A stretch of 64,000 nucleotides of DNA, taken from Leptonema sp964619535 (GTDB lineage: Bacteria > Spirochaetota > Leptospiria > Leptospirales > Leptonemataceae). The stretch lies in assembly GCA_964619535.1 (NCBI GenBank), contig CAZUEX010000011.1:1-64000 (forward strand), written 5' to 3'. Each line of letters begins with the position of its first letter. Within the stretch, counting starts at the first letter, position 1. Of this stretch, positions 43,430 to 52,730 are shown piece after piece. The notes beneath the pieces were generated by a model that did not search any database, was not told the origin of the DNA, and worked only from the letters and a program-made list of their open reading frames with translations. The position numbers were made by a program, and so were the translations under genes.

Positions 43430-44047
43430 ATGAGTAAAGGCTTTTCGCTTGCAGATTCACCCAATCACCGATGCGTGAATGATTTTCCGGAATCGGTGTT
43501 CCTGCATCCCTCTTCCAGTGTTATCGGTAACGTAACCATGCAGGAGGATTGTTCGATCTGGCCGTCCGTCGTATTGCGAGCCGATCTTGGTAAGATCGAG
43601 CTTGGACGAGGCGTGAACATACAGGATGGCAGCGTTTTGCATACCGATGCAGGGGGCAGCCTTACGATCGGGGATTATTCTCTTGTGGGACATAAGACCA
43701 TGTTGCATGGCTGCTCTGTGGGCCGTGCCTGCTTGATCGGTATCGGCTCGATCGTACTCGATGGAGCACAGATCGGCGACGGAGCCATGATTACGGCCGG
43801 TTGCATGATCCGTGGTGGCATGAAGATTCCTCCCTTTGCCATGGTTGTGGCCAGAGACGGAGACATCAAGATCTACGAAAACAAGGCCCGCACCCTTTTA
43901 ACCGTCATGGGATCCCTTGAATACATTGCCCTGGCCCGCCGCTATGAGCAGAATGATTTCGGGCCTATTTCAGCCGAGCAGCATCGCTCTTTGGAAAACG
44001 AGGCCCGCCGTCTGCTGAAAGAGATGTTTGACCGGGAGTTTCGGTAA
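43430..44047 (+). CDS. Gamma-carbonic anhydrase-like hexapeptide-repeat protein
   Basis: This 205-residue protein has a left-handed beta-helix. It shows SSVIGNVTMQEDCSIWPSVVLRAD, the RGVNIQDGSVLHTD block and VGHKTMLHGCSVGRACLIGIGS. The three His in VLHTD and GHKTMLH correspond to zinc ligands of the gamma-class family (Cam, YrdA, PaaY, CaiE). A C-terminal helix caps the trimer. Activity is not certain, since many family members lack carbonic anhydrase function. The ATG follows GGGAG and lies 12 bases after the AAA+ gene, so they are probably cotranscribed. Confidence 0.85.
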   Translation: MSKGFSLADSPNHRCVNDFPESVFLHPSSSVIGNVTMQEDCSIWPSVVLRADLGKIELGRGVNIQDGSVLHTDAGGSLTIGDYSLVGHKTMLHGCSVGRACLIGIGSIVLDGAQIGDGAMITAGCMIRGGMKIPPFAMVVARDGDIKIYENKARTLLTVMGSLEYIALARRYEQNDFGPISAEQHRSLENEARRLLKEMFDREFR

Positions 44048-44119
44048 TCCAGCATCCTGCTGGATGCAAAAAAGTACTTTACCTCTGAGATGAACATCCC
44101 CCATACTTGGTAAGGGTAT

Positions 44120-44494
44120 ATGAGAAAAGGAAACATACGATACATGCTGCTTGTGCTGGCCGCTGTTGTGGCCTCATGCAGCCAGAGTCCATCCCCCCGT
44201 GAGGGAAACGGAGGCATCGAACAGGCCATCAAGGAAGGGGCACTGATCGTCGATGTGCGCACTCCCGCTGAATTTGCATCGGGCCATTATAAAGGTGCCG
44301 TTAATATCCCCCTCGATGAACTGGAAAGACGGATGCATGAACTGGGAGAGGATGCCGATCGTCCCATCGTCCTGTACTGTAGAACAGGCCGACGTTCGGG
44401 GATTGCCCAGGACATTGTCCGCCGTGCTGGCTATAAGAAGGTCTATAACGGTATCAATCAGGCGTCACTGCCCTGTCCAACCGGAAGCTGCTGA
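44120..44494 (+). CDS. Rhodanese-domain lipoprotein
   Basis: This 124-residue protein has an N-terminal lipoprotein signal with lipobox VASC (Cys about residue 20), then a single rhodanese domain. The active-site loop CRTGRRSG carries the persulfide-forming Cys, and VDVRTPAEFASGHYKGAVNIP is the CH2A signature. It should be lipid-anchored in the periplasm or outer membrane and may act in sulfur transfer or thiol redox. The C-terminus carries two extra Cys (LPCPTGSC). It follows the carbonic-anhydrase-like gene by 72 bases. Confidence 0.88.
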   Translation: MRKGNIRYMLLVLAAVVASCSQSPSPREGNGGIEQAIKEGALIVDVRTPAEFASGHYKGAVNIPLDELERRMHELGEDADRPIVLYCRTGRRSGIAQDIVRRAGYKKVYNGINQASLPCPTGSC

Positions 44495-44509
44495 TACCAG
44501 AACAGAGGA

Positions 44510-44959
44510 TTAGCGGTCAGAGGCCTCGTCTCTGAATTGTAGCAGACCATCCTTCAGGGTTCTGTAATAGCAGCTGCGCCGGGTTTTGCCGTCCGGGCCG
44601 CGCGTATGGCAGACACCACTCTGTACGGGCTCCACAAGAAAGAGAAGAGAGTTCTGCTCGCAGTTCACCCGAATCTCTTCAAGCTTCAGATAATCACCCG
44701 AGGTGGCACCCTTATGCCACAGTGCGCGCCTGCTTGTGGAGTAGAAGACGGCCTGGCCCAGTTCGATGCTTTTTTCTAAGGCCTCTTTGTTGACATAGGC
44801 CAGGATCAGCACCTCAAGCGTTCGTGCATGTTGAACAACAACGGGGAGGACCGGTTCGCCACAGTGCGCCACGGCCTGCAGCTTGTTGAAATCCAGAAGC
44901 AGCTCATTTCCTTCTTCCAGGGTTGCTGCCTCAGGGGTGGGATTTTGCGATTCGCTCAT
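44510..44959 (-). CDS. hisI: Phosphoribosyl-AMP cyclohydrolase, divergent
   Basis: This protein (149 residues from ATG 44959) matches HisI, which opens the purine ring of phosphoribosyl-AMP in histidine synthesis. The LEVLILAYVNKEAL, ALWHKGATSGDYLKLEEI and GVCHT...SCYYRTL blocks are present. The three zinc-type Cys (NCEQN, VCHT, SCYY) remain. The usual metal-binding DCDxD has become NCEQN, replacing three acidic positions by Asn, Glu and Asn. It has no fused HisE domain. It is divergent from aroA, with a hairpin between them. The altered motif may mark a subfamily with changed chemistry. Confidence 0.82.
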   Translation of the reverse strand: MSESQNPTPEAATLEEGNELLLDFNKLQAVAHCGEPVLPVVVQHARTLEVLILAYVNKEALEKSIELGQAVFYSTSRRALWHKGATSGDYLKLEEIRVNCEQNSLLFLVEPVQSGVCHTRGPDGKTRRSCYYRTLKDGLLQFRDEASDR

Positions 44960-44979
44960 TCTAACAATCAGTGAAATGG

Positions 44980-45005
44980 TTGTGGCAATACGCCACAAGT
45001 TTTTT
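44980..45005 (+). terminator. Terminator-like hairpin just before aroA
   Basis: TTGTGGC (44980-44986), a five-base loop and GCCACAA (44992-44998) are followed by GTTTTTT, a full intrinsic-terminator pattern on the plus strand. It ends ten bases before the aroA ATG, in the hisI/aroA divergent region. Either it stops read-through from the plus-strand genes to the left, or it lies in the aroA leader as an attenuator. Confidence 0.6.
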
Positions 45006-45015
45006 GTAGAGCTGC

Positions 45016-46335
45016 ATGTCTCTTTTCACATACAGGTCTGTCGATGGAATCGATCAGCTTGAGATTCCACGCATCGATACCTTTTCAGGACAGGTCAGGC
45101 TGCCTGGATCGAAATCCATTGCAAACCGGGCCTTGCTTCTGGCTGCCCTGGCAGAGGGCGAAACCGTTCTACAGAACGTTCCTGATTCCGATGACGTTCA
45201 GGTCCTGCTGAAGCAGATGCAGGCCCTGGGCGTGGAATGCCAGGCCCTGTCGGATGAGGCCGACTCGTATCGTATCGTTGGTGCGGCCGGACCGTTTCGC
45301 ATCGGAGAAGGCTTCTTCGACGTGGAGAATGCCGGCACAGCGCTCCGTCCGCTTGTGGCTGTGCTTTCGGCCGGGCGGGGGCGCTTCACCATCGATGGCA
45401 ATGAACAGATGCGTCGTCGGCCTATCGCCGATCTTGTTGCCGCTGTGCGTACGGCGGGGGTGATGATTGATTGTTCTAAAGAAGGTACGCCTCCCGTTAC
45501 GATGCAGACGGAAGGCTGGAAGAACGGCGATTTCCGTATATCCGGCAGGACATCCTCGCAGTTTATCTCAGCCCTGCTGCTTGCAGCCCCGCTTTCCGGT
45601 CGTCGCATTACGATACAGCTTCCTGAAGAGCCGGTCAGTCGTCCGTACATCGACATGACGCTGCGCATGATGGAACAGTTCGGGGTGCGTACAGAGCGCG
45701 ACGGCTACATCCGCTTTGTTGTACCGGAAGGCCAGGCCTACAGAAGTCCAGGCCGCTATTATATTGAAGGGGATGCCACCGCTGCTACATACTTTATGAC
45801 GGCAGGAATGCTGTCGGGACCGGTTCGCATGCATGGCCTTGACGAAACCTCTATCCAGGGGGATATTCGTTACCTGGACATCATCCGAGCGCTGGGCGGT
45901 CGTATCAAAACGGGTAAGAACTGGGTGGAGATTCAGCAACAGGGGCCCGTGCACGGCCTTTCTGTCGATATGAATGACATGCCCGATGCGGCCATGACCC
46001 TCGCCGTCACAGGACTTTTTGCGGATGGGCCCGTTGAGATCCGCAATGTGGAGAACCTGCGCGTGAAAGAATCAGAGCGTATTCGCGGACTTCGAACAGA
46101 GCTGGAGAAACTGGGTGCGGTGGTCGATGAATGGCAGGACGGCCTGCGTGTTCATCCGCCACAGGTTGTTCGTCGGGCCTGCATTGAAACCTATGCAGAT
46201 CATCGTATGGCCATGGCCTTTTCGCTTGCAGCGATGCGCACCGATCTTGTGATACTGGATCCTGCATGCGTTCGTAAAACCTACCCGCGCTACTTCGAGG
46301 ATTTCGAAAGGATATGTCATCCGCTGACGACCTGA
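45016..46335 (+). CDS. aroA: 5-enolpyruvylshikimate-3-phosphate synthase
   Basis: This 439-residue enzyme joins PEP to shikimate 3-phosphate. Motifs are LPGSKSIANRALLLAALA (substrate-binding Lys and Ser), VENAGTALRPLVAVL (PEP loop, with the key Gly and Pro present), RTSSQFISALLLAAP and the C-terminal YADHRMAMAFSLAA. A weak AGAG precedes the ATG. The last 22 bases overlap the FapA-family gene in another frame, so the two are likely coupled. No other shikimate gene is in the window. Confidence 0.96.
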   Translation: MSLFTYRSVDGIDQLEIPRIDTFSGQVRLPGSKSIANRALLLAALAEGETVLQNVPDSDDVQVLLKQMQALGVECQALSDEADSYRIVGAAGPFRIGEGFFDVENAGTALRPLVAVLSAGRGRFTIDGNEQMRRRPIADLVAAVRTAGVMIDCSKEGTPPVTMQTEGWKNGDFRISGRTSSQFISALLLAAPLSGRRITIQLPEEPVSRPYIDMTLRMMEQFGVRTERDGYIRFVVPEGQAYRSPGRYYIEGDATAATYFMTAGMLSGPVRMHGLDETSIQGDIRYLDIIRALGGRIKTGKNWVEIQQQGPVHGLSVDMNDMPDAAMTLAVTGLFADGPVEIRNVENLRVKESERIRGLRTELEKLGAVVDEWQDGLRVHPPQVVRRACIETYADHRMAMAFSLAAMRTDLVILDPACVRKTYPRYFEDFERICHPLTT

Positions 46336-48008
46336 TCCACAGCATCGAACGGAAGGACGACGGTCACTTCCTGATTGAAAACCGTAACGACAGGGCATGG
46401 ATCTGTATCTATCCCCCCGGTCCCGGTGGAGCGTCTGTGCGCAGGATGGACGTTCTGGCCCGTTTAAAACTGTTTGGCATCGAAGACTATGATGAGCGAA
46501 AGCTGAATGAGCTTGTTCAGAATCCGGATGGACAATGGCATGAGCTGGGCAGCTGGAATGAACCGGAGTCCAGAGATGCTCGCTTTTCGATCGAAGTAGC
46601 CGACGATGGAAAGAGTGCTACGTTAACCGTAGAAGGCCCTGTATTCCGCGGGCAGTGGATTGAGCGGTCTGCCATCGATGCTGCCATTCTGAAAGCGGGC
46701 ATACGGGCAGGAGTCGATGAGGCTTTACTTGAAGCCATTGCCTCACGTTCTCTGGATGAACTGAAAGAAAGAGGCCCCTTTCGAAAGACCTATACGATTG
46801 CAAAAGCGGTGGAACCGATTCCGCCACGCAGCGGCAGCATAAAATTCTACTATGATCCGCATCCGCGGGCTAGGCCTGCTCCCGTGGACGATACGCCGAA
46901 CGCTCGCGTGGATTTTAAGAAGCTCGGTATCATTCAAACATGCGAAAAGGACCAGCTGCTTGCAGAGCTTGTACAGCCGGTAGACGGAAGGCCAGGGCTG
47001 AATGTTCTGGGGCAGCCCATCGATGGTCCGAAGCCGGTAGAGGCAACCCTTGAGGCCGGTCGCAATGTCATTCTTAAGGATGGAAAGCTCTATTCACAAT
47101 CAACCGGGCAGGTCATCATACGCTATGATGCAGAGCGAAATTATGCAAAGATCGAAGTGGTAGAGGTGCTGGATCTGGAACGGGTCGACTACGGAACGGG
47201 ACACGTGGACTTTCCGGGGACGGTTGTGGTTCATGAAACGGTGGCCGATGGGTTCCAGGTTCACGCCCGTGGTGATATTATCGTGGAGCGTACCGTTTCG
47301 AATGCCCTTTTACAGGCAGAAGGCGACATCGTCCTCATGGGTGGAGCGGTTGGCAGAGGGGCTGGCTTTATTGAAGCAGGCCACGATGTGTATGCGAAGT
47401 TTGTGCAGGAGACAACCGTTTCTGCCGGACATGGCATCTATATAGAAGAAGCTGCCATGCATTCGCGGCTGATGGCCGGCACGGAGATATTGCTGGATGG
47501 TGGCCGCGGCGATTTAATCGGCGGAACGGCCCTGGCGGGCAAGCAGCTTGTGGCCAATCGCATTGGTTCGAAGGCGGAGCCTGAAACACGGCTCACACTG
47601 GGAATTGATCCAGAGACGTTTCGGCGGCTTCGAGAGCTCGAGCAGGAAATCGACCGTAATCGGACCACACTGAAAAAGATCCAGGAACACAGACGTCACA
47701 TTGACGATGCCCGTCGCCGTGGGCCGTCCACAGAGGAGCAGGATTCCACCTACGATAAACTGGTAGCGCTTGAAAACAAATTCCTTGAAATTATAGCCAA
47801 TCTTGATCGCCAACGAGAAACAATACAGGCGGCCATATCCCCCGATCGTCAGGCCGAGATCCTGTACCGTGATACCGTTTATCCAAACGTTGAGGTGTCC
47901 TTCGGTTATGGCATTCGCAAGTATCGCATTGATCGGCGTCCTGTGTCCTTACCGGGACGCTTTGCCCTGGACCCGGTGGAGAACAAGATCCTGCACAGTT
48001 ATGAGTAA
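46314..48008 (+). CDS. FapA (DUF342) family polymer-forming protein
   Basis: This 564-residue protein has the FapA hallmarks: an N-terminal domain with a VDEALLEAI helix, KTYTIAKAVEPIPPRSGSIKFYY, and the core LLAELVQPVDGRPGLNVLGQPIDGP. A right-handed beta-helix follows (VDFPGTVVVHETVADGFQVHARGDIIVERTV), then a coiled coil (about 430-500). These proteins are soluble cytoplasmic polymer-formers reported to modify kinase or cell-surface functions; their biochemical role is poorly defined. The start overlaps aroA by 22 bases. It converges on rel with 19 bases between stops. Confidence 0.88.
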   Translation: MSSADDLIHSIERKDDGHFLIENRNDRAWICIYPPGPGGASVRRMDVLARLKLFGIEDYDERKLNELVQNPDGQWHELGSWNEPESRDARFSIEVADDGKSATLTVEGPVFRGQWIERSAIDAAILKAGIRAGVDEALLEAIASRSLDELKERGPFRKTYTIAKAVEPIPPRSGSIKFYYDPHPRARPAPVDDTPNARVDFKKLGIIQTCEKDQLLAELVQPVDGRPGLNVLGQPIDGPKPVEATLEAGRNVILKDGKLYSQSTGQVIIRYDAERNYAKIEVVEVLDLERVDYGTGHVDFPGTVVVHETVADGFQVHARGDIIVERTVSNALLQAEGDIVLMGGAVGRGAGFIEAGHDVYAKFVQETTVSAGHGIYIEEAAMHSRLMAGTEILLDGGRGDLIGGTALAGKQLVANRIGSKAEPETRLTLGIDPETFRRLRELEQEIDRNRTTLKKIQEHRRHIDDARRRGPSTEEQDSTYDKLVALENKFLEIIANLDRQRETIQAAISPDRQAEILYRDTVYPNVEVSFGYGIRKYRIDRRPVSLPGRFALDPVENKILHSYE

Positions 48009-48027
48009 GGGCAGGATCGCTCTGCCA

Positions 48028-50124
48028 TCAGGTCGTTTTCTCTTCTCTGCGCTCCGTTTGACGCCTTACATCAAGAACACCGTCTACCTGTGACATGCTT
48101 TCAATGATCTCATTCAGGTGGTCTACGTGTTCGACCTCCACGAGGAAGCGGGCCTTCATGGTTCCATTCTGATGTTTGGGGATGTCTGCCTCTGCCTTCA
48201 GGATGTTGGTCTGTGTACGCGTAATGGCCTGCACCAGATCCAGATACAATCCCTGTCGGTCTCGGGCGCTGATCTCTATGCCCACCGGATAGGTCTCGGT
48301 CAGACCTTCCCACCGCACCTGGATAAACCGATCCCGGTCTGCCGTGTTCGATGGCAGTTGTTTGCAGTCTGTGCGGTGTATGGTAACGCCGCGTCCGCGG
48401 GTGATGAAACCGATGATGCGATCGCCTGGCACAGGGGAGCAGCAACCTGCATACCGGACGGGAATATCGGTATTGCCGGCCACTTCAATCGGAACGTCTT
48501 TGGGATTTGTCGAGCTCTTCCGCCGGATGCGCAGCTCGCGAAGCTCGCGCAGATCTTTCAGATCACGGTTCTTTTCAGGTCGGACCGGGACGTCTGTTCT
48601 GTTATCGGCAGGCAGCGGGGCTTCTTCTTCGATGCGTCGAAAAAAGGCGCGGACCTTCTGACGGGCCCCCTGCGACTTCAGATAGCGCAGCCAGACCGGC
48701 GAAGGACGTGGCTCCCCGTGCGTTACGATTTCGATGCGGTCGCCACTTCGAAGCTCTGTGCGCAGCGGAACGATGCGGTCGTTAACCCTGGCAGATTTAC
48801 AGCGCAGTCCAATATCGGTATGAATGCGAAAGGCAAAATCAAGGACGGTGGATCCCTGAGGCAGGTTTATGATATCGCCTTTTGGAGTGAAGACATAGAC
48901 GTCTTTCGGATTCAGCTCATCGCGAAGGCCTTGAATAAAGTCCCTTGAATCTCCCTGAAAATCCTGGGTGATGCGGGACAGGGTTCGAAGCCATTCCAGC
49001 TTGCCCTGGTCTCCACGATCGGCCTGCATGTCGTTCTTATAAAGCCAGTGGGCAGCAATGCCATGCTCGGCACGTTCATCCATCTCCTGGGTGCGGATCT
49101 GCACTTCCAGAGGACGACCATCCGGACCGACAACCGTCGTGTGCAGCGACTGATACCCGTTGGATTTGGGCATGGCAATGTAGTCCTTGAATCTGCCGGG
49201 CAGAGGAGGCCACAGGGTATGGACGATGCCAAGTGCTCCGTAGCAGTCGCGGATCTCATCTACAATGATCCGCACTCCGCGAAGGTCATAGATCTCGTGA
49301 ATGCTTTTACCGTATTTCTGCATCTTGGTGTAGACGGAGTAAAGATGCTTCGCCCGCCCGTCGATGCGCGCATTGAGTTGAATTTCCGCCAGTCGCTGCT
49401 TCAGGATATTGGTGATTTTCTGTAGAAAGACCTCCAGTTCATCGCGGCTATGCTTTAGCTCGCTTTGCAGGGCTTCGAAATCTTCTGGTTGCAGGGCAGC
49501 AAAGGCCAGATCTTCCAGCTCGGACTTCATGCGGAACATGCCCAGGCGTCCGGCAATAGGGGCGTAGATATCGATGACCTCACTGGCAATACGCTGAATC
49601 TTATGCGGCTTCTGGAAGTTCAGCGTTTGCATGTTATGCAGCTTGTCTGCCAGTTTGATCAGGATGACCCGCACATCCCGTGTGGTAGCAAGCAGCATGA
49701 GCCGGATGTTTTCAGCCGCTTCGCGAGCCTTGAGCTCTGATGAAGGCTTCTGATCCTTCATGCTGTCTTTCTTTACGAGCGAGATTTTGGTTACGGCTCG
49801 AACGAGCGTATTGACCTCTTCGCCGAATTCGCGACGAATGCTGTCTTCTCCAAACGAGGTATCTTCGACGACATCGTGAAGCAGGGCTGCGGCAATGGTG
49901 GCCGTATCGAGTCCCATCTCAACAAGGCTGCGGGCCACAGCAAGGGGATGGACAATGTAGGGCTCACCGGACAGACGTCGCTGGTCCTTATGGGCACGGT
50001 AAGCAAAAAGAAAAGCCCGGCGTATGGTACGCAGATCCACCGTAGGGTTCTTTTCCTCGATCAGTTCCAGGAGGCCTCTGTAAAGAGGCAGAACCCTGAA
50101 TCTCTGGGGCTTTTCAAGAAGCAT
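48028..50124 (-). CDS. rel: Bifunctional (p)ppGpp synthetase/hydrolase Rel
   Basis: This 698-residue protein has an HD hydrolase domain (HPLAVARSLVEMGLDTATIAAALLHDVVEDT, with intact HD). The synthetase domain has YDLRGVRIIV, GRFKDYIAMPKSNGYQSLHTTV and the EVQIRTQEMDERAEHGIAAHW block. RFKD at this position is typical of bifunctional enzymes. A TGS domain (VYVFTPKGDIINLPQGSTVLDFA), a zinc-finger-like region with CCSPVPGD, and a C-terminal ACT domain follow. It makes and destroys the stringent-response alarmone. The ATG at 50124 is divergent from the potassium transporter. A DksA-like protein elsewhere in the window may be its partner. Confidence 0.95.
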   Translation of the reverse strand: MLLEKPQRFRVLPLYRGLLELIEEKNPTVDLRTIRRAFLFAYRAHKDQRRLSGEPYIVHPLAVARSLVEMGLDTATIAAALLHDVVEDTSFGEDSIRREFGEEVNTLVRAVTKISLVKKDSMKDQKPSSELKAREAAENIRLMLLATTRDVRVILIKLADKLHNMQTLNFQKPHKIQRIASEVIDIYAPIAGRLGMFRMKSELEDLAFAALQPEDFEALQSELKHSRDELEVFLQKITNILKQRLAEIQLNARIDGRAKHLYSVYTKMQKYGKSIHEIYDLRGVRIIVDEIRDCYGALGIVHTLWPPLPGRFKDYIAMPKSNGYQSLHTTVVGPDGRPLEVQIRTQEMDERAEHGIAAHWLYKNDMQADRGDQGKLEWLRTLSRITQDFQGDSRDFIQGLRDELNPKDVYVFTPKGDIINLPQGSTVLDFAFRIHTDIGLRCKSARVNDRIVPLRTELRSGDRIEIVTHGEPRPSPVWLRYLKSQGARQKVRAFFRRIEEEAPLPADNRTDVPVRPEKNRDLKDLRELRELRIRRKSSTNPKDVPIEVAGNTDIPVRYAGCCSPVPGDRIIGFITRGRGVTIHRTDCKQLPSNTADRDRFIQVRWEGLTETYPVGIEISARDRQGLYLDLVQAITRTQTNILKAEADIPKHQNGTMKARFLVEVEHVDHLNEIIESMSQVDGVLDVRRQTERREEKTT

Positions 50125-50215
50125 AATTACAGCATTTCATAAAAAAAAATTCTGACAAGTAAAGTTCGTTCGGGCTTTCCGCTTTACAGCCATCGCTGCA
50201 TGGCTCTGATCGGGT

Positions 50216-52057
50216 ATGACTTCGGAGCCGAAGGATTCGGACTCATCGACGGAGAAAAAGCCTTCGATGGTCGATTCGCTTCATCTGATGCGGAACAGAA
50301 TCGGGCACACCTACCGTAATCATCTGTTACCATATTTCCGTCTCCTTTTTGGCCTTTCCGGTCTCATTTCCGGTGCTGTACTGATTCTCGATTTCGGTTT
50401 TGAGTTTCCGGCCCGCTACGAGCCTGTTGTTTTTCTCGTTGTACAGGTTGTTTTGATCATCTTTGTTCTGTACGAACTGCTGGGCTGGCTTTTTACCGAT
50501 CTGGCCTTTAAAGAGCATTTTCGGCAGCACAGGGTGGAGCTGTTTCTGGCAGCCCTTGTGGCCGTGCAGTTGATCTTTCGCGACATCTTTGTAGATCTAT
50601 TTTTCGATGTGCACCCCGGTGAAAGCGGTGAAAGGGCAGCCCTGCTTTTTCTGGCAGTGTCACAGTTCCTGTTCTTTCTGAATCAGGTCATTCATGCATC
50701 GAGAAAGGCCGGCTTTTTACAGAGCATGAAGATCCATCCCTCGGTGGTCTTCATGCAGAGCTTCACCATTGTGATTCTCATTGGAACGGCCCTTCTTCGA
50801 ATGCCAAAGGCTTCGTCGCCGGACATACCGCTTGTGGATCTTTTTTTTACAGCGGTATCTGCTACCTGTGTAACGGGACTTTCAACCTTTGATATTACAA
50901 CCGGTTTAACCAGAACGGGGCAGATCATCCTTCTCTGCCTGATTCAGATCGGCGGTCTTGGCCTGATGACGTTGACGTCGTTTTTCTCATTTTACCTGGC
51001 CGGTCGTGCAAGCCTGACACAGCAGGTTTTCATGAAAGAGCTCTTAAGCGAAGAGTCCATCGCCGAGGCCAAAACGATTATCCGCAGTATCGCTGTGATG
51101 ACGTTCTCGATTGAGGCCATCGGTGCGGTGAACCTCTTTTTCTCGATTCCCGCCGATCTTGTACCGGGTCCCGTTGATCGGCTGTTCTATGCCATCTTTA
51201 CAAGTGTCAGTGCCTTCTGTAATGCAGGCTTCAGCCTTTTCCCGGACAGCCTCTATCATCTTTCGCAGCACTCATCCTTTTCGATCTATACGGTGATGCT
51301 TTTGATTCTGCTTGGGGGCCTTGGTTTTCCGGTGCTGCATAACCTTGGCTCTGTTCTGAAACCGAAGCGAAGGGGAGTGATGCCGCGAAGGCTGGACTTT
51401 ACCTCGCGCATTGTGCTGATTACGACGGGGATCCTTCTTGCTATAGGCCTTCTGGGCTTTATTGTCCTGGAAGGACGGGGTCTGCTGGCAGACCTGACGG
51501 CAGAGCAGTACTGGATGCATGCATTCTTTTATGCCGTAACGCCGCGAACGGCCGGTTTCAGTACATTGCCTGTTTCAGATTTCAGTGTTCCCTTTACCTT
51601 TTTTACCCTGCTTTTGATGTGGATCGGTGCCTCTCCTGTTTCTACGGCAGGTGGGATCAAAACAACAACGATTGCAGTGGCCGTCATCCACATCGTGAAC
51701 CTGTTGCGGGGTAAGACCAGGGTAGAGATTTTCAAGCGGTCGATCAGCGAAACGACGATTATTCGCGCTTACTCTACCGTGCTGCTTTCGTTGATGGTGA
51801 TTTTTGCCGGAATATTTGCCATGTCTTTGTTCGAAGACAAGGAGTTTCTGGATATTGCCTTCGAGGTTGTATCCGCTTATGGAACGGTTGGACTTTCGCG
51901 CGGCATTACAACCAGTCTGTCTGTTCCGTCTAAATTGATTCTGAGCGCTATCATGCTGATTGGCCGGGTAGGCGTTCTTACGTTTTTGATCTCGATTGTA
52001 CCCTCGGCAAAAGAAGAGCGGTACCGATATCCGTCTGAGTATGTAGTGGTAGGATGA
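50216..52057 (+). CDS. trkH: TrkH/KtrB-type potassium transporter subunit
   Basis: This 613-residue membrane protein takes up K+ through four linked membrane-pore-membrane repeats. Selectivity-filter-like loops are TAVSATCVTGLSTFD, TSVSAFCNAGFSLFP, AVTPRTAGFSTLP and VVSAYGTVGLSRG. It also has about four extra membrane segments at the N-terminus (about 35-165), making it longer than typical KtrB. These may give an added regulatory or scaffold part. The trkA-like gene starts one base after the stop, so pore and gating subunit are coupled. It is divergent from rel. Confidence 0.93.
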   Translation: MTSEPKDSDSSTEKKPSMVDSLHLMRNRIGHTYRNHLLPYFRLLFGLSGLISGAVLILDFGFEFPARYEPVVFLVVQVVLIIFVLYELLGWLFTDLAFKEHFRQHRVELFLAALVAVQLIFRDIFVDLFFDVHPGESGERAALLFLAVSQFLFFLNQVIHASRKAGFLQSMKIHPSVVFMQSFTIVILIGTALLRMPKASSPDIPLVDLFFTAVSATCVTGLSTFDITTGLTRTGQIILLCLIQIGGLGLMTLTSFFSFYLAGRASLTQQVFMKELLSEESIAEAKTIIRSIAVMTFSIEAIGAVNLFFSIPADLVPGPVDRLFYAIFTSVSAFCNAGFSLFPDSLYHLSQHSSFSIYTVMLLILLGGLGFPVLHNLGSVLKPKRRGVMPRRLDFTSRIVLITTGILLAIGLLGFIVLEGRGLLADLTAEQYWMHAFFYAVTPRTAGFSTLPVSDFSVPFTFFTLLLMWIGASPVSTAGGIKTTTIAVAVIHIVNLLRGKTRVEIFKRSISETTIIRAYSTVLLSLMVIFAGIFAMSLFEDKEFLDIAFEVVSAYGTVGLSRGITTSLSVPSKLILSAIMLIGRVGVLTFLISIVPSAKEERYRYPSEYVVVG

Positions 52058-52058
52058 T

Positions 52059-52730
52059 ATGCTTCGAAAAAAGATATGTGTGATCGGAATCGGGGATTTT
52101 GGCAGGGCCGTTGTACGACGCCTTTATGAAGAAGGTCATGAGGTTACGGCCATCGACAAGGACCTGGACACCGTCGAAGAGATCAAGGATGAGTGCACGC
52201 ATGCCGTTTGCCTGGATTCAACAGACGAAAAGGCCCTTGTGGCGCAGAGCATCGAAGAGATGGATGTTGTCATCCTGGCATCAGCGGAAAGCTTTGAAAC
52301 CCTTGTTGTTACAACAGACATTCTAAAGCGCCACTGTCGTGGAGACATCATCGTCCGTTACCGAACAGGCATGCAGCGTAAGGTATTGACGATGATCGGT
52401 GTGAAGAACCTTTTCAACCCGGAAAAGGCTGCTGCCGAGAACATGGCGGAGCAGCTCAGGCATCAGTCCATCAAGCGCAGTATGGTGCTGTCTGACAACT
52501 ACAGGCTGGTGGAGGCTGTAGCCCCGCGGGTGTATGAGGCCCAGCCCCTTTTGCGAACAAATATCAAGAAAGAATACAACCTGAACATTGTGACGATCAA
52601 GCGCCAGGAGAATGGCAAAGAGATTATTCTGGGCATCCCCGATGGCGATACGATCATCCATGAAGGGGATGTTCTCGTCCTCTTTGGCCGGCTGGACGAT
52701 ATCGAGAATTTTTTAAACGACCACAGTTGA
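52059..52730 (+). CDS. trkA: TrkA/KtrA-type potassium channel regulatory subunit
   Basis: This 223-residue protein has an N-terminal RCK Rossmann domain (KICVIGIGDFGRAVVRRL, the GxGxxG nucleotide loop, and the acidic end of strand 2 in VTAIDKD). A TrkA-C domain follows (about 140-220, ending IHEGDVLVLFGRLDDIENF). KtrA-type rings bind ATP/ADP or NAD(H) and gate the partner pore. The AGGA site overlaps the end of trkH. Length suits the single-RCK KtrA form rather than the tandem TrkA of E. coli. Confidence 0.95.
   Translation: MLRKKICVIGIGDFGRAVVRRLYEEGHEVTAIDKDLDTVEEIKDECTHAVCLDSTDEKALVAQSIEEMDVVILASAESFETLVVTTDILKRHCRGDIIVRYRTGMQRKVLTMIGVKNLFNPEKAAAENMAEQLRHQSIKRSMVLSDNYRLVEAVAPRVYEAQPLLRTNIKKEYNLNIVTIKRQENGKEIILGIPDGDTIIHEGDVLVLFGRLDDIENFLNDHS

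Noticed and set aside
45016..46335. Possible glyphosate-tolerant type of AroA
   Set aside because: The PEP-loop Gly and the following Pro are the normal residues, so no inherent tolerance is suggested by these positions.
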